DNA of 64,000 nt from Botryotinia globosa (taxonomy: Eukaryota > Ascomycota > Leotiomycetes > Helotiales > Sclerotiniaceae): the NCBI GenBank assembly GCA_014898425.1, contig RCSZ01000003.1:1-64000 (forward strand). Reading direction: 5' to 3'. The notes under the pieces are model-generated. The model was not told the origin of the DNA. It saw only the letters and a list, made by a program, of their open reading frames with translations, and ran no database searches. This document shows, one piece after another, positions 1 to 12,378 of the stretch. A program made the translations under genes and the position numbers. Every line of letters starts with the position of its first letter. Within the stretch, counting starts at the first letter, position 1.

Positions 1-166
1 TAACCCTAACCCTAACCCTAACCCTAACCCTAACCCTAACCCTAACCCTAACCCTAACCCTAACCCTAACCCTAACCCTAACCCTAACCCTAACCCTAAC
101 CCTAACCCTAACCCTAACCCTAACCCTAACCCTAACCCTAACCCTAACCCTAACCCTAACCCTAAC
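1..166. repeat. Telomere repeat array, left chromosome end
   Basis: About 27.7 perfect tandem copies of TAACCC start at the first base. The C-rich strand reads 5' to 3' inward, as expected at a left chromosome end. The array stops abruptly at 166 and no degenerate copies follow directly. Confidence 0.99.
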
Positions 167-300
167 ATACATCTGCACCCTATAAAGTTATACCCTAATC
201 TCACATACACTAAACCCCTATAAAGTTACCGTACGGGTTGCCCCCCGGGTTGCAATCTGCCTTCCTACTTTCTTTAAAAAATCTATCTCTCTGATTAATA
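167..300. other. Telomere-adjacent non-coding spacer
   Basis: A short mixed-composition stretch holding two copies of CCCTATAAAGTTA about 40 bp apart (near 178 and 217) and a C/G-rich patch around 236-252. There is no open frame of note. It separates the telomere from the AT-rich block. Confidence 0.6.
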
Positions 301-1530
301 TTAATTATATTATTTTATTATTATTTATTATATTCTTTTGTTCTTATTATTATTAAAATTATTTCATTTTTCTTTTAATAATAATAATATATTAATTTTA
401 TTTTTTATTTTCTTTGACATTCTTCTTATTTATATTTTTCTACATATTCTTTTAATATTATTATTAATATTCTTATTATTATCATGATTTTTCTTATTAT
501 TATCATGATTTTTTTTATTATTATCATGATTTTTCTTATTATTATCATGATTTTTCTTATAATTATTAATATTCTTAATATTCTCCTTATTTATATTCTT
601 ATTAATATTTTAATTATTATTCTTTCTTTTCATAATTATTCTTAATCTTCTTCTTCTTAATATTATTCTTCTTAATATTATTCTTTTTATTACTCTTTTT
701 CATATCATTATAAATATTTATTTTTTTTCTTTTTTCTTTCAATAATTAATAAATATTAATATTCTTTTTATTAACATTCTTTCCACTTATATTCTTTTTT
801 TTTTCTTTTCTTAATATCTTTCTTAATATTCTTATTAATATTATTATTCTTTTCAATATTCTCATTAATACTTTTATCTATAATTTGTTTTTTTATATTC
901 TTTTTATTAATATTCTTTTTATTTATATTCTTTTTATTTATATTCTTTTTATTTATATTTTTTTTATTTATATTCTTTTTATTTATATTCTTCTTATTTT
1001 CTTTTTCTAATTTCTATTCTTTTTATTTATATTCTTCTTATACTTCTATTTCTCATTTCTATTCTTTTTATTTATATTCTTCTTATTCTTCTTTTTCTTA
1101 TTATTATTTTCTTTTCTTTATTAATTTTCTTATTAGTATTCTTATTCTTATTAATAATCTTCTTATTAGTATTTTTCTTATTAGTATTTTTCTTATTAGT
1201 ATTTTTCTTATTAGTATTCTTCTTATTAGTATTCTTATTCTTATTCTTATTCTTATTCTTATTAATATTTTTCTTATTAATATTCTTATTCATATTAGTT
1301 TTATATATTCTTTTCATTATTCTTATTATTATTCTTATTCTTTTTCTTATTCTTTTCATTATTCTTCTTCTTATTATTATTATTATTATTTTTCTTCTTT
1401 TTTTTAAAATTTTCTTATTATTATTCTTTTTCTTTTTCTTTTCCATATTATTCTTATTATTCTTATTATTCTTATTATTCTTATTATTCTTATTATTCTT
1501 ATTATTCTTATTATTCTTATTATTCTTATT
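301..1530. repeat. AT-rich low-complexity subtelomeric block
   Basis: Almost pure A/T sequence built from TTATT/TTCTT units. It includes a ~21-bp repeat with TTATTATTATCATGATTTT (about 480-560), a 15-bp repeat TTCTTATTAGTATTT (about 1150-1235) and a TTATTATTC-type run (about 1445-1530). The 124-codon Lys/Asn/Ile open frame on the minus strand here is a by-product of composition, not a gene. Confidence 0.85.
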
Positions 1531-1749
1531 AATATTAGGTTAATATTGAAATTTCAATCATGTGATTCAACTACCCCACACCTCTTTTCGGCTGGTCACC
1601 ACTATACAAATTGAAGCTTTTTCAAAACGAATACAAATCGATCAATTTAAAAGATAATTTCAATCTGTTTTCAGAATTCAATATATTATTGAAAATAAGC
1701 CCTAGTTCTTTATAAAACTTTATTAAATTTTCTATTTAATATTGAATTG

Positions 1750-2530
1750 GAGGTGGTGACCAAATTTATTCATTTTGCTGGTCACCACCCCCCTGCCTTC
1801 AAAAATTACCATAGCTTTTTCTTCAACCCTTTCAAATTATTCAAAATTAGGGTTATTTCGATTCGATATAGAAACCTTATTATAAAAGCTTTTCGAATTC
1901 TAATTTCGAATAAATATTATTCAATTGAATCTTTATAAATTTCTTTTTTCAGATTTTCGAAAAGCCCTAAATTGAGGTTAGGAGAGGTGGTGACCAATTC
2001 GTGACTTTTAATGCTTTTTCGCTGGTCACCACCCCCCTGTTTTTCATAAATTACCATAGCTTTTTCAATCTCTTCAAAATTAGGGTTATTTCAATTGAAT
2101 ACAGAAACGTGAATATAAGAGATTTCGAATTTCTAATTTCGAATAATTATTATTCAATTGAATCTTTATTAATTTCTTTTTTCAGATTTTCGAAAAGCCT
2201 TAAATTAAAGCCAGGAGAGGTGGTGACCAATTCGTGACTTTTAATGCTTTTTCGCTGGTCACCACCCCCCTGTTTTTAAAAATTACCATAGCTTTCCTTC
2301 AACCTCTTCAAAATTAGGGTTATTTCAATTGAATACAGAAACCTCAATATAAAAGATTTTGAAATTCTAATTTCGAATAAATATAATTCAATTGAATCTC
2401 TATTAAATTCTTTTTTCAGATTTTCGAAAAGCCCTAAATTAAAGCCAGGAGAGGTGGTGACCAATTGGAGCGTTTTTGGCTGGGTCACCACCCCCTTTAG
2501 GGTTGTGGTCACCACTAGTGCTGACCACCA
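1750..2530. repeat. 234-bp subtelomeric tandem repeat with hairpins
   Basis: Three full units start at 1750, 1984 and 2217 and a partial fourth at 2451, giving periods of 234, 233 and 234 bp. Each unit begins with GGTGGTGACCA, followed 16-26 bp later by its exact inverse TGGTCACCACC, so each can form an 11-bp stem hairpin. Each full unit also carries TTAGGGTT, a telomere-like word. Copies differ by scattered substitutions. Short open frames inside the repeat occur on both strands and have no coding character. Confidence 0.9.
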
Positions 2531-4700
2531 ATAAAATCCTTGGAATAATAGTTAGAAGTAGATCCTCTGGATAAAGAAGAATCGACATACATCTTTCACT
2601 TCCGCTGCCCCTTCCATCGAAACAGCTGTATACCATCACCAAGCCGATCAGAGAGCCCCGCAAAAGTTTTCGTATAAACAGGACGAAGTGAGTCATCCTT
2701 TTGAACATTGTTTAGAGTATAGAATAAACCAATAATTTTCTAAATACAGCTCGTCTCCTCTTAGAGCCACCTCTTCTCTGAAGGCTAAGTCTCTCGCATC
2801 ACAATAAGCTTAGTTTGAAGATTCTCTCTGCAACATTCAACTTCAACGACTTCCCTCGCTCTCACATAATGTGTGAATGGGCTTGCAAGACATATGCGGC
2901 TTGTACGCGTACTCCCAAACACATGAATCGAGATCACATTATATATTGTACAGACAATAGAAGAGTTGCAGGCGACCCATGCCAACCTGCCTCCGGGTTT
3001 CTAAGAGATCTCCCGTTGGCTCTCGATGTGCAAGACACGAATATAGCGGGATCCTGTCGTCCCTGTGCTGGAACAACACCGACCAATTCATCCGACTAGA
3101 CTAGCTGTCTATCCCCCAATTCAAAGAAATGGAACGCTGGTAAACCTGCTTGCGAGCCACCTCTCCAAGATCTTGAAATGCACTAGATATAGTTATTTTA
3201 TTAGTTTAGTTAGGTCGTAGGAGAAGTAACGCACAATGAATCAATTCCTGAGACTTTAAACACTTCCAGGTCTATCTCATTGAGGTCAACATTTGGGTAT
3301 GTTTTGCAGTAAACATCGAGAACAAGATATATCTTAGAGGACGGAGGATTGCAACATATATGTGTATAGTAGTCCTCTACAGGGTGGATATCTCGCCATT
3401 CAAGGAAAGCATTGATGATTGCTCTAAGGTTTTGAAAAGGTCGTTCGCGATATAGTAGGATTATCCGCACCGGAGTAGCCTGACTCATTTCGTCCTAAGT
3501 TTGAGTGTAAGAAGAAACACTGAAGCTTCTGCAAGTAGTCTTATCAGAAGTATAAGAAAGGTATAGTTCCTTGAGAATCTGAGCTAGGGGAGAGATTGAA
3601 GAAGGTATCTATATTAAAGATGGAGGCCTCAGGTTTAAAAATTTACGTAATAAGGCTGCAGCCACAACCTAAGACTCTACGAACTCTTCATGTACTAACT
3701 AACGTCATACTATCGCCGCCGCCTTTCTATCTACGAACTTTCACCACCATCCTCATTCTATTGAAGGCCGCCCCTTGCCACAAAATCGGACGCTCTCTCC
3801 TTGAGCTAGGCAATACTCCCGTTCCCGTTCCCGTTCTGGCCTTTCCACTTCACGAAATTTCTATCTCTCAAATTGTTTTGCGCTCTGGCAATGATTCAGT
3901 AGAACGATGAACTTCTTTGACTTTTAGCTCTCGCCTTCAAAGAGACTCTTGTTACAAAATTGCTAACGAATTAGAAATGACCTTGTCAATGTCAGATTCA
4001 AAAGGTTGCCAGAAGCGCGCGCTATCAGCACGCAGGACTGCGATGACTATGGCAGCGACTTCAAGAACAGGTTAAATAGGACAGAACTACCTCACAGCAC
4101 GCGTCGATTACACATATACATTGCTGACACTCCTCGATCAGTCAACCAAAACATCGGCTTATACAACTGCCCACTAAACGCGCGCAAATTATATTGATAA
4201 CGGAAGCACTTCCAACAGCCTTGGTACTCAGTTGATCTGCAAGCACTCTTCGAGTCGAATGTTCCTTTTACCTCACTTCCCATAAATACGGGGTTGGAAA
4301 ACTATCAAGAGCCATTCAGCGCCGGTCTGCTGATTGCTGCGATATATCTAGTGGCAAATCCTATTGAATCCTGTAGCCGACGAAGAATAAGTTTCGGCTT
4401 GCTTGACGAGACACGAAACCACTGGATGGGATGAACTCAACGGGGTAGAGCCATCACAAACGCATGAAGGGAATTTCCTCAAGATTCCATTGAACTTGCT
4501 TTGGTATTACAGGGTTGATACAAGCTATGAGATCGGACCTGGGGAGGCGGTCAAAGCATTCACGAGGCTTGATCGAGGAGTGCGGTTTCCTATTATAAAA
4601 GCAATGAGCGGCTACTCGCAGAGTTATAGGGCGGATGTTTAGAGCATTGAGATATAGACGGGGAAATCACAAGCCCTTTACGGAGCTATATATCTACACT
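2531..4700. other. Subtelomeric stretch without a supported gene
   Basis: About 2.2 kb of balanced base composition between the tandem repeats and the chitinase. Open frames are short: a 94-codon plus-strand frame at 2815-3099 with seven cysteines and a 92-codon minus-strand frame at 3210-3488 are the best. Neither has a recognisable domain, signal peptide or clear splice structure. The 2815 frame could be a fragment of a small cysteine-containing protein. I see no repeats or RNA genes here. Confidence 0.45.
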
Positions 4701-5061
4701 TTATATTGTTGACGCTTCTTGACCTTGTTTCCTCGTAAAATATTATCTATTCAATCCAATGTGTATAATTTACATCGTGATAATTTTCCAAACCTCTATT
4801 TTAAGATTGCTTATGTGTTTCCTAAATATAGTTACCATCTTGATCAAATTGATAACCCTACTCAAAACTAAAAATAGAGAAAGTCAGGTTGTGATTATTG
4901 AAATTTTGAATATAAAAAGACAAAACCTTTCTTTATTTTATAGCTCTACTTGTTCATTAGTTAATGAATCGTAGAGATGAGATTGCTTATTATTTTTATA
5001 TATTATCTTCAAATTACGAAGATAATTGCAATTGCTTTGAAAAATACTACTAATAAGTATC

Positions 5062-5231
5062 TGTCGGGATATCGATCATGTGATCAAGGAGAGCACTGTA
5101 TTAACTAGCGTCGCGCTAACGCTTCCCTATATATTTAATATCTAGCTTCCTATAAATAATAATGATTAAGAATGAATATAATTATATAGAATTAAGTACT
5201 TATATTTATATTAATCAAATTAATATCAATA
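5062..5231 (+). repeat. 5' LTR of the copia element
   Basis: 170 bp, begins TGTCGGGATATCGATC. The end reads CAATA where the unmutated family end is CAACA. The outer ~90 bp closely match the unmutated solo LTR at 12204-12373, while the inner ~80 bp carry many C-to-T changes. Confidence 0.93.
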
Positions 5232-8200
5232 TTAATTAATAATATTACAAATTAAAGCCTTAGATTTTATTAAAAGCACTAGGTGTTTTTATTTAATATT
5301 TAGAATTGATAGAAATTCTGAAAAGATTATAAAAAAGATATTATTGTATTAGATATAATATATTTTTTTTTTGTAATATTAGAAAGTATATTCCAAATAA
5401 TTATATTAAAAAGATATATTTAAAAAGTTTGGTTTTATCAAATATAATAAATCGACTTTCTGTTTATTATGTATTTATTTTTATATTATATATTATATTA
5501 GATAAAATAAGAATCTTTATTATTCTTTATATTTATAAAAAACTCTTTTATATATACAAATATATATATATCTATAACAACTTTCGAAATATTTTTATTT
5601 ATATATACAATCATATTAGAAAACAATATTACTCCAATCGTTAAGGATATTATCGATAAAAATATATATATAGAAAAGGAAAAGGAAGAATATAAGGAAT
5701 AGTTTAATTTATTAAAAACAATACCAAATGATAAGAAAGCTATTATTATTAATAGTAAAAAGTTTATTAAATATATCAAATTCAAATATAAATAATATAA
5801 TTATAAGGATATCAATAATAATAATCTAGTAGAGATCTTTTATTATAACTTCAGAATATTTATAGTTATATAATTCCTGAAAATCTATTAGATTTATATA
5901 CAAAAACTATATATAATGTTATATACTTGGGAAATATATTTATCAAAAATAAATATTGAAGTATTTATAGTTTTATTTAAATAATTTTGTAAGATTATTA
6001 TTAATAAATAAACAAAAATACAAATTTAAAAAACTTTAAAAAATATTAATATTAAAAAATCCAAGTTTAAATTCGGAATTATTTATAAATTTATTAAAAA
6101 CGATTTCAAATATATAAATAAAGATAATGAAAATAAGTATAATAAAAACGATGATATAAAAAATCCTAATAATGGGAATAACAATAGCAATAAAAATAAT
6201 AAAGATTATAAATCTTGAAAGGATAAGATATCAATATTATATTTCAATATATAATTTTTTATTAATTTATCGAAATTCTATACCAATAATAAGAAATATA
6301 GTGGGGATAATAACAATTTCGACTTCAAACTTTCAATATTTTATAAAATCTTATAATATACGGAAATATTTATGGATATATATTATAAAACATTTTCGAT
6401 AATGTTTAAAGAAAATATACTTTAATTTTTTTATACTAATTATAGTTTATTATTATTAATATTCAAAAAGCTTTGTATTTATATATAGAATAATTTCGAA
6501 GGAAATAAATATTAACGAAATATATTATTGAAATAAAATAATATTATTCTAAAATTGATTAAAAAAGAGTATAGAAATAAGCTATTTAATAAATATCTTA
6601 TAATTATAATTAAATAATTATATATATTACAATATCAATTTAATCCTGTTATATAATAGATATCCTATTTTTATAATAAATTTATATTTGCTTGTGAAGA
6701 TGTAGAGATATATAATCTAATTTGTTTTAATTCTAAGAAAAAGATATCTGATTTGATTAATTAATTATAATAATTTATTAATATATAAAAAAGATGATAT
6801 AAAAACAAAAGAGATATAATACTATTTATTAATAGAAAATTCCATAGTAATAATAATTATAGTAATAATCAAAGCGATTTTAGGGATTCCAGAAATAATA
6901 ATAATTTTAAAAACAATTTGTATAATAAACAATAATATTTAGGTTTTTCTAATCAATACAATTGTTATTAGATATACAAGAAAAAAGAATATCAATCAAT
7001 AAAACATTCTAAAAAAAAACAAAACAAAAACAAATATAAATAAAAAAAAAATAAAAAATAATAATAACAATATATTTAACAAATACTATAACCAATAAAT
7101 AATCGAATATAAGAAAAAGATTATCGATATAGAATTTAATTCAAAAATCAAAATGGATTTGTTTTTTGTAGATCTTAATATTAAAAATAATATAAATAAA
7201 ATATTTTTTATAAATTTTGAGTTTATTAATAGTCAAGAAGTATTTAATCAATTATTATTGAATATAATATTATATATAATAATTAAAAACTCTATCGAAA
7301 TTATTTTATTTATAAAAAATGTAATAGATGTTTTTTTATATAAGTTATATGAGTAAAGAATTTTTTAGTATATATATTGATATAATATATATAGAGAAAT
7401 TTATAATTGAAATTGAATAATATTATATATAAAAATGGATTTATTTAATTAAATATAATTTATTAATAATAAAGATTACAAATAGACATTTCAAAAAGAG
7501 AATTGTAATATCGATAGGATTATTTTGAATTGTTATATTATTTAGAGATATCGATTTCTATATTGTAAATATTGATATTCTATTTTTATTGAATCTTAAA
7601 AATATAAATCATTTTAAAGTGTTTTATAATAATATTATTAATTAGTTTATTATCTCAAAAAATGAATATTCTATTATTAAAAGATATGGGTATACATTTT
7701 TAATATAGAAAATGAATATAAATCAATTTATTCAAAAATCGATTTACTAGAACAACTACTATTTAATAATTATAAAACTATGATATTTATATCAACAATT
7801 CGATTACCTATTGGTATAACGTTTTTATAATATATTATAATAAAAAAACTATAATAAAAATAATAATACTATTAAATATTTTATTAAATATTACAAGTAT
7901 TATCAAATATATAGCAAATTATTAGGACATTTTAGGTTTACTTTATTAAAAGATATTGAATTCAATTATATTATTTATATTGATATTATATATATTATAA
8001 ACAATCCGATTCTATATATTATTAATAAAGCAATATATTATTAAATAATTTGGTTTTTTGAAAATAGCTTTGTTAAGTATATATTCGATAATTTTAGAGA
8101 ATATTGAATTGATATATATATTGGATTGCTAGATTATATTATTTATAATACTAAAAAGAACTTTGTAAATAAAAAATTCATTCAAAATACAAAATCAATA

Positions 8201-10632
8201 TCAATTATTATTAAAAATGTATTTATTAAAGTATATAACTCTATAGACATTATCAAAAGATATTATTATTTATTATATTACATATATAAGATTTTAACAA
8301 AAGAATTTGAAAATAATAATTTGATTAAAATAATAGTTTTTCAAATAATAATAAAAATTGTAAATAATATAATGAGATTAAATAAACTTGTTTTTATATT
8401 ATTGATTTATGAGATATATTCTAAATTAAGTAATATTAATTTATTAATTATAACAATTATTTAATATATAGAAACTATAAAGAAAATTATAATAAAAATA
8501 CATTATATTTGAGTTAAAAGATAAATTATAAAAGTATTGAAACTAAGGAATACATTATTTATAATATTTATTTTTACTTTATTATTGAATTTAGAAGTTT
8601 TAATATAGAGAAAGGAAAAAAATAATAATATATTAAACAAATGAATTAGATTGTATACTCTAATTAAAATAGATAAGAAGATATATAAAATAGAACTTTT
8701 TAATAGATTAATTAAATTCCGATTTATATCTATATAATCTTTTTATATAGAATTTGAAAAAATAGAATTAAAAAACGATTATATAAATAATAACAATAAT
8801 AATATTATAATCATTGATACATTATATATAAAAATATTACAACCCCAAATATTATTATTAATAGTATAATTAAATATACAACTATATTATTATATAAAAA
8901 GCAATTTAACTAGAATAATTAATATGATAAATATTAATAAAAAATATATTACAAAACTATTACAATTGATTATATTCTTATAAAATAATATATTTATAAA
9001 ATATACAAAATTGCAATATAAAAAAGTTAATAAATTAATAGAAAATAAAGTTTTCAAAATTATTCTAAAAGATAATATTCTGTTTGAAATAAAACTTTTC
9101 AAATTATATTTTATTGATAAAATAAAAGAAGAAAGTATTGATAGGGTATATACGAAGTTATAATTAATAATTTAGATATATCAAAACAAAAATAAAACTA
9201 TTATTTTAATATAATTATTTATTATTTAATATATCAATCAATATATTATTCTTGTATTTACTATTATTCTATAAATATTAAATAAATATATTCAAATCTA
9301 TTTATAAAATATTATACAAATATATATTTAATCGATTATAATTTTGAATAAATCCATTTATATAAAAGTATCGAAAAAGATTGGATTTGAAAATAGATAT
9401 ATTCTATATATTATAAAACCTTTATATAATATTTTTAAAATAGGAAATTATTAATTTAGAAATTATTACAATTATTATAAAAATAAATTGAATATAATGT
9501 AATCTATATATAATCCTTACTTATTCTATTTAATCAATAATATTAGTATTGTAGGGCTTTAAATCAATAATACTTTTATAATTACAAACAAAAAATTCAT
9601 ATATTTAAAACAAAAGCAATTAAACAAAATCAACTTTATAGCTAAAAATAAAAAACAATTTATAAAAAACAATTTATTTAGATTTAATAATTACTTAATT
9701 ACTTTCAAAAATAATAAGATTTACCTCAATCAAAAAAAACAATATAATAATATTAGAATAATTATAATCAAAAATATTGATATATATAAAACAAAAGAAA
9801 AAGTTTGGAAAAATATTACTTTGAAGAATCAATATATTACTCAACACATAAAGAAAACATATATTACAATCATATATCAATTAAAAGCATCCTATCATTT
9901 TTTTATTATTATTCAGATAATAAATCCGAAAAAAGAAAATATAAACAAGCTTAATAAAATTATTAAATAACAAATGAACAATTCAAAAAGAAAATTTATA
10001 TTTGTATTTCTAAATATAGATTTCATCAAATTAATTGTTTTTATTGATATATTATTTATTAATAATATTGATTTATTATTACAAATTAACTATATAATCT
10101 GCTTAATAAACAAGTATAATAATACTAATATTATATATTGAATATTAATTAAATATAAGAAAATTATTAAAAACATATTAATTTCTAAACTATATATATT
10201 AATTCTAAACTTCAATATCGAAACTACTATTAAAAATACCATCAATATTATTTTCAAATCTAAAAAACCAATATTATTTATATTTTATATAAATTCAAAA
10301 TTATTATATAATCTATTGATTAAATTCGATATAAATATAAAAAAATGACTTTTAATTGATATTATAGCTTTAAAACAATACTATAAGAATAAAAAGATTA
10401 TAAAGATTAAATAAATTAATGGGAAATCGAACCTTATGGACGTCATAATCAAAAATAATGTATATCAAATATTAAAAGATTTAATTAATATTAATAAAAT
10501 AATTATTAAAATGATACATTGGATAGAAAGAGAGTAATGATATAAAAGCTAAATAGGGCTAAAAGAATACTATATCTAAAGTGAATTATAAACTAAAACA
10601 TATAATCGTATTCATTTTTAAAAAGTTATTAA

Positions 10633-10802
10633 TATTGGAATATCGATTATATAATCAAAAAAGGCATTATATTAACTAGTATTACATTAATGCTTTTTTA
10701 TATATTTAATATCTAGTTTTCTATAAATAATAATTATTAAAAACAAATACAATTATATAGAACTAAGTATTTACACTTATATCAACCAAGTTGATACTAA
10801 TA
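10633..10802 (+). repeat. 3' LTR of the copia element
   Basis: 170 bp. The first ~90 bp are strongly mutated (TATTGG for TGTCGG), while the last ~40 bp match the solo LTR except for two C-to-T changes at the terminus. It is followed directly by the GTATC target duplication and the chitinase reading frame. Confidence 0.93.
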
Positions 10803-11036
10803 GTATCTTAATGCGGCGTATTTTGTCAACTAGTCAAGTTTTACTCTCTCGATCAGGCATTCATAGTAGCTCATAAATTTACAGGGCTATATACGAGAGG
10901 CAACATTTTCCTTATGATTTGCCTGTGTCAGATCTCATACATATACTATACCCTTTTACAAATATTGATCCAGATACCGGTGCTGTGTATGACCTTTTCT
11001 TTCCAACTTATATATCATTCAAACTAACCCATTTAG

Positions 11037-12203
11037 CTACTTGTCAGATGTTTGGGCAGATATCAACGCTCCATTATTAGGAAATCTTTTACAAGATCCT
11101 AACTCCAACCTCTTTGGTTGCTTTCAACAACTATACATTCTGAAAAAGCAGAATCGTAATTTGAAAGTACTACTTTCTATAGGAGGAGCAACTTATTCTT
11201 CAAACTTTGGAGCAGCAACATCTATCTTTTCTCGAAGAGCTATGTTTGCCTCGACGGCAATCTCCCTTGTTCAGGATTTGGGTTTGGATGGAATAGATAT
11301 CGATTGGGAATATCCATTGAACAATAACGAGCTCAATAATCTCGTATTATTGCTTCAAGAAACAAGGGATGCTTTTGATAAGATCGGGAACTCTTATGAA
11401 GAACCATATCACTTTCTCGTTACCCTCGCATGCTCAGCCAACCCTTCAATATATGATATATGGAGCTTGTATGAGATGGATCAATATGTCGATTTCTGGA
11501 ATATTATGGTTTTTGATTACTCTGGCTCTTGGAGTGTGACTACGGCACATCAAGCAAACTTATATCCATCCAAGAATATATCAACACCATTCGATACCCA
11601 AACAGCCATCAGCTATTACCTTGCTCACGGTATCTCTGGAGCTAAGATTGTCTTAGGAATGCCTGTTTATGGGAGGTCATTCGATCAAACAAATGGATTG
11701 GGTCAAACATTTCAAGGCGTTGGAAAAGGTACTTGGCAAACTGGAATATATGATTACAAGGCACTACCCATATCTGGTGCAACGGAAATATACAATGCAA
11801 ATCTAGGTGCTAGTCATAGTTGGGATGATTCCAAAAAGGAGCTCATTAGCTATGATACTCCGTTAGTTGTTATTCAAAAAGCTAAATGGGTTCAGTCCAT
11901 GAATCTTGGCGGTGTGATGTGGTGGGAAAGCAGTGCCGACGAAAAAGGATGCAGAAGTTTAATCTGGAGCGTCACCAATGTTTTCGGGGATAATTTACAG
12001 AATGTAACGAATCAATTATCTTTTCCGAATTCCACCTATGTCAACATTAGGAATGGTATGTCCGGGCTTTTCAACATTTCTTTACCTCACACAACGAGGG
12101 CCTCAGCTTGTAGTGAGGGAGATACACCCACTTCATCCGCAGTATCATTGAAAACTTCATCCACGATAAGCAATGGTACAATTAGTCTGCCTATAACAAC
12201 TAT
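11037..12203 (+). pseudogene. Chitinase catalytic exon (GH18 domain)
   Basis: This long exon carries the GH18 barrel: the substrate-binding SxGG motif appears as LLSIGGATYSS (about 11170-11200), and the catalytic DxxDxDxE motif as DGIDIDWE near 11287-11310, with the general-acid Glu intact. Later barrel landmarks MVFDYSGSW, GMPVYGRSF and GGVMWWESSADEKG are also present. The reading frame runs on from the preceding exon through Tyr-Leu-Ser-Asp. The exon is open throughout, so the catalytic part is not decayed; it simply lacks an intact upstream and downstream context. The similarity is to the large chitinases that include killer-toxin-like types, but I see no LysM motif here. Confidence 0.9.
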
Positions 12204-12373
12204 TGTTGGTATCAACTTGGTTGATATAAGTGTAAGTACTTAGTCCTATATGGTTGTATTCGTTCTTGATCATTCTTGTCTATCGGAAGCTAAGTGCTAA
12301 ATATATAGGGAAGCGCTAGCGCGACGCTAGTTAATACAGTGCCCTCTTTGATCACATGATCGATGTCCCGACA
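12204..12373 (-). mobile_element. Solo LTR of the same copia family, inside chitinase
   Basis: 170 bp, inserted in the opposite orientation to the element at 5062-10802. Read on the minus strand it starts TGTCGGGACATCGATC and ends GATACCAACA. It is flanked by the 5-bp duplication ACTAT (12199-12203 and 12374-12378). It appears essentially free of RIP changes, in line with its small size. It introduces a stop at 12241 and so truncates the chitinase frame. It probably arose by LTR-LTR recombination that removed a full element. Confidence 0.93.
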
Positions 12374-12378
12374 ACTAT

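Larger units (their letters stand above)
5062..10802 (+). mobile_element. Full-length RIP-mutated Ty1/copia LTR retrotransposon
   Basis: A 5741-bp element bounded by two 170-bp direct LTRs (5062-5231 and 10633-10802) and flanked by a perfect 5-bp target duplication GTATC (5057-5061 and 10803-10807). The interior is very AT-rich and broken by stops in every frame. Read-through translation on the plus strand still shows, in order, a decayed CCHC-knuckle-like patch (about 6960-7000), an integrase C-terminal region (8126-8464), a reverse-transcriptase core (about 9150-9600, with the catalytic doublet read as Asn-Asn near 9570) and an RNase H patch (YINSKLLYNLL near 10285). Integrase before reverse transcriptase is the Ty1/copia order. 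The changes are C-to-T and G-to-A, consistent with RIP. The element inserted into exon 1 of the chitinase, in the same direction, and is dead. Confidence 0.93.

Noticed and set aside
1072..1446. 124-codon Lys/Asn/Ile frame on the minus strand
   Set aside because: It lies entirely in low-complexity AT-rich subtelomeric repeat; its composition follows the repeat.
1747..2708. Several 60-90-codon frames on both strands in the 234-bp repeats
   Set aside because: They recur with the repeat, occur on both strands and have no start context or domain.
8126..8464. Standalone 112-codon gene
   Set aside because: It is the integrase C-terminal region of the RIP-mutated copia element, open only by chance.
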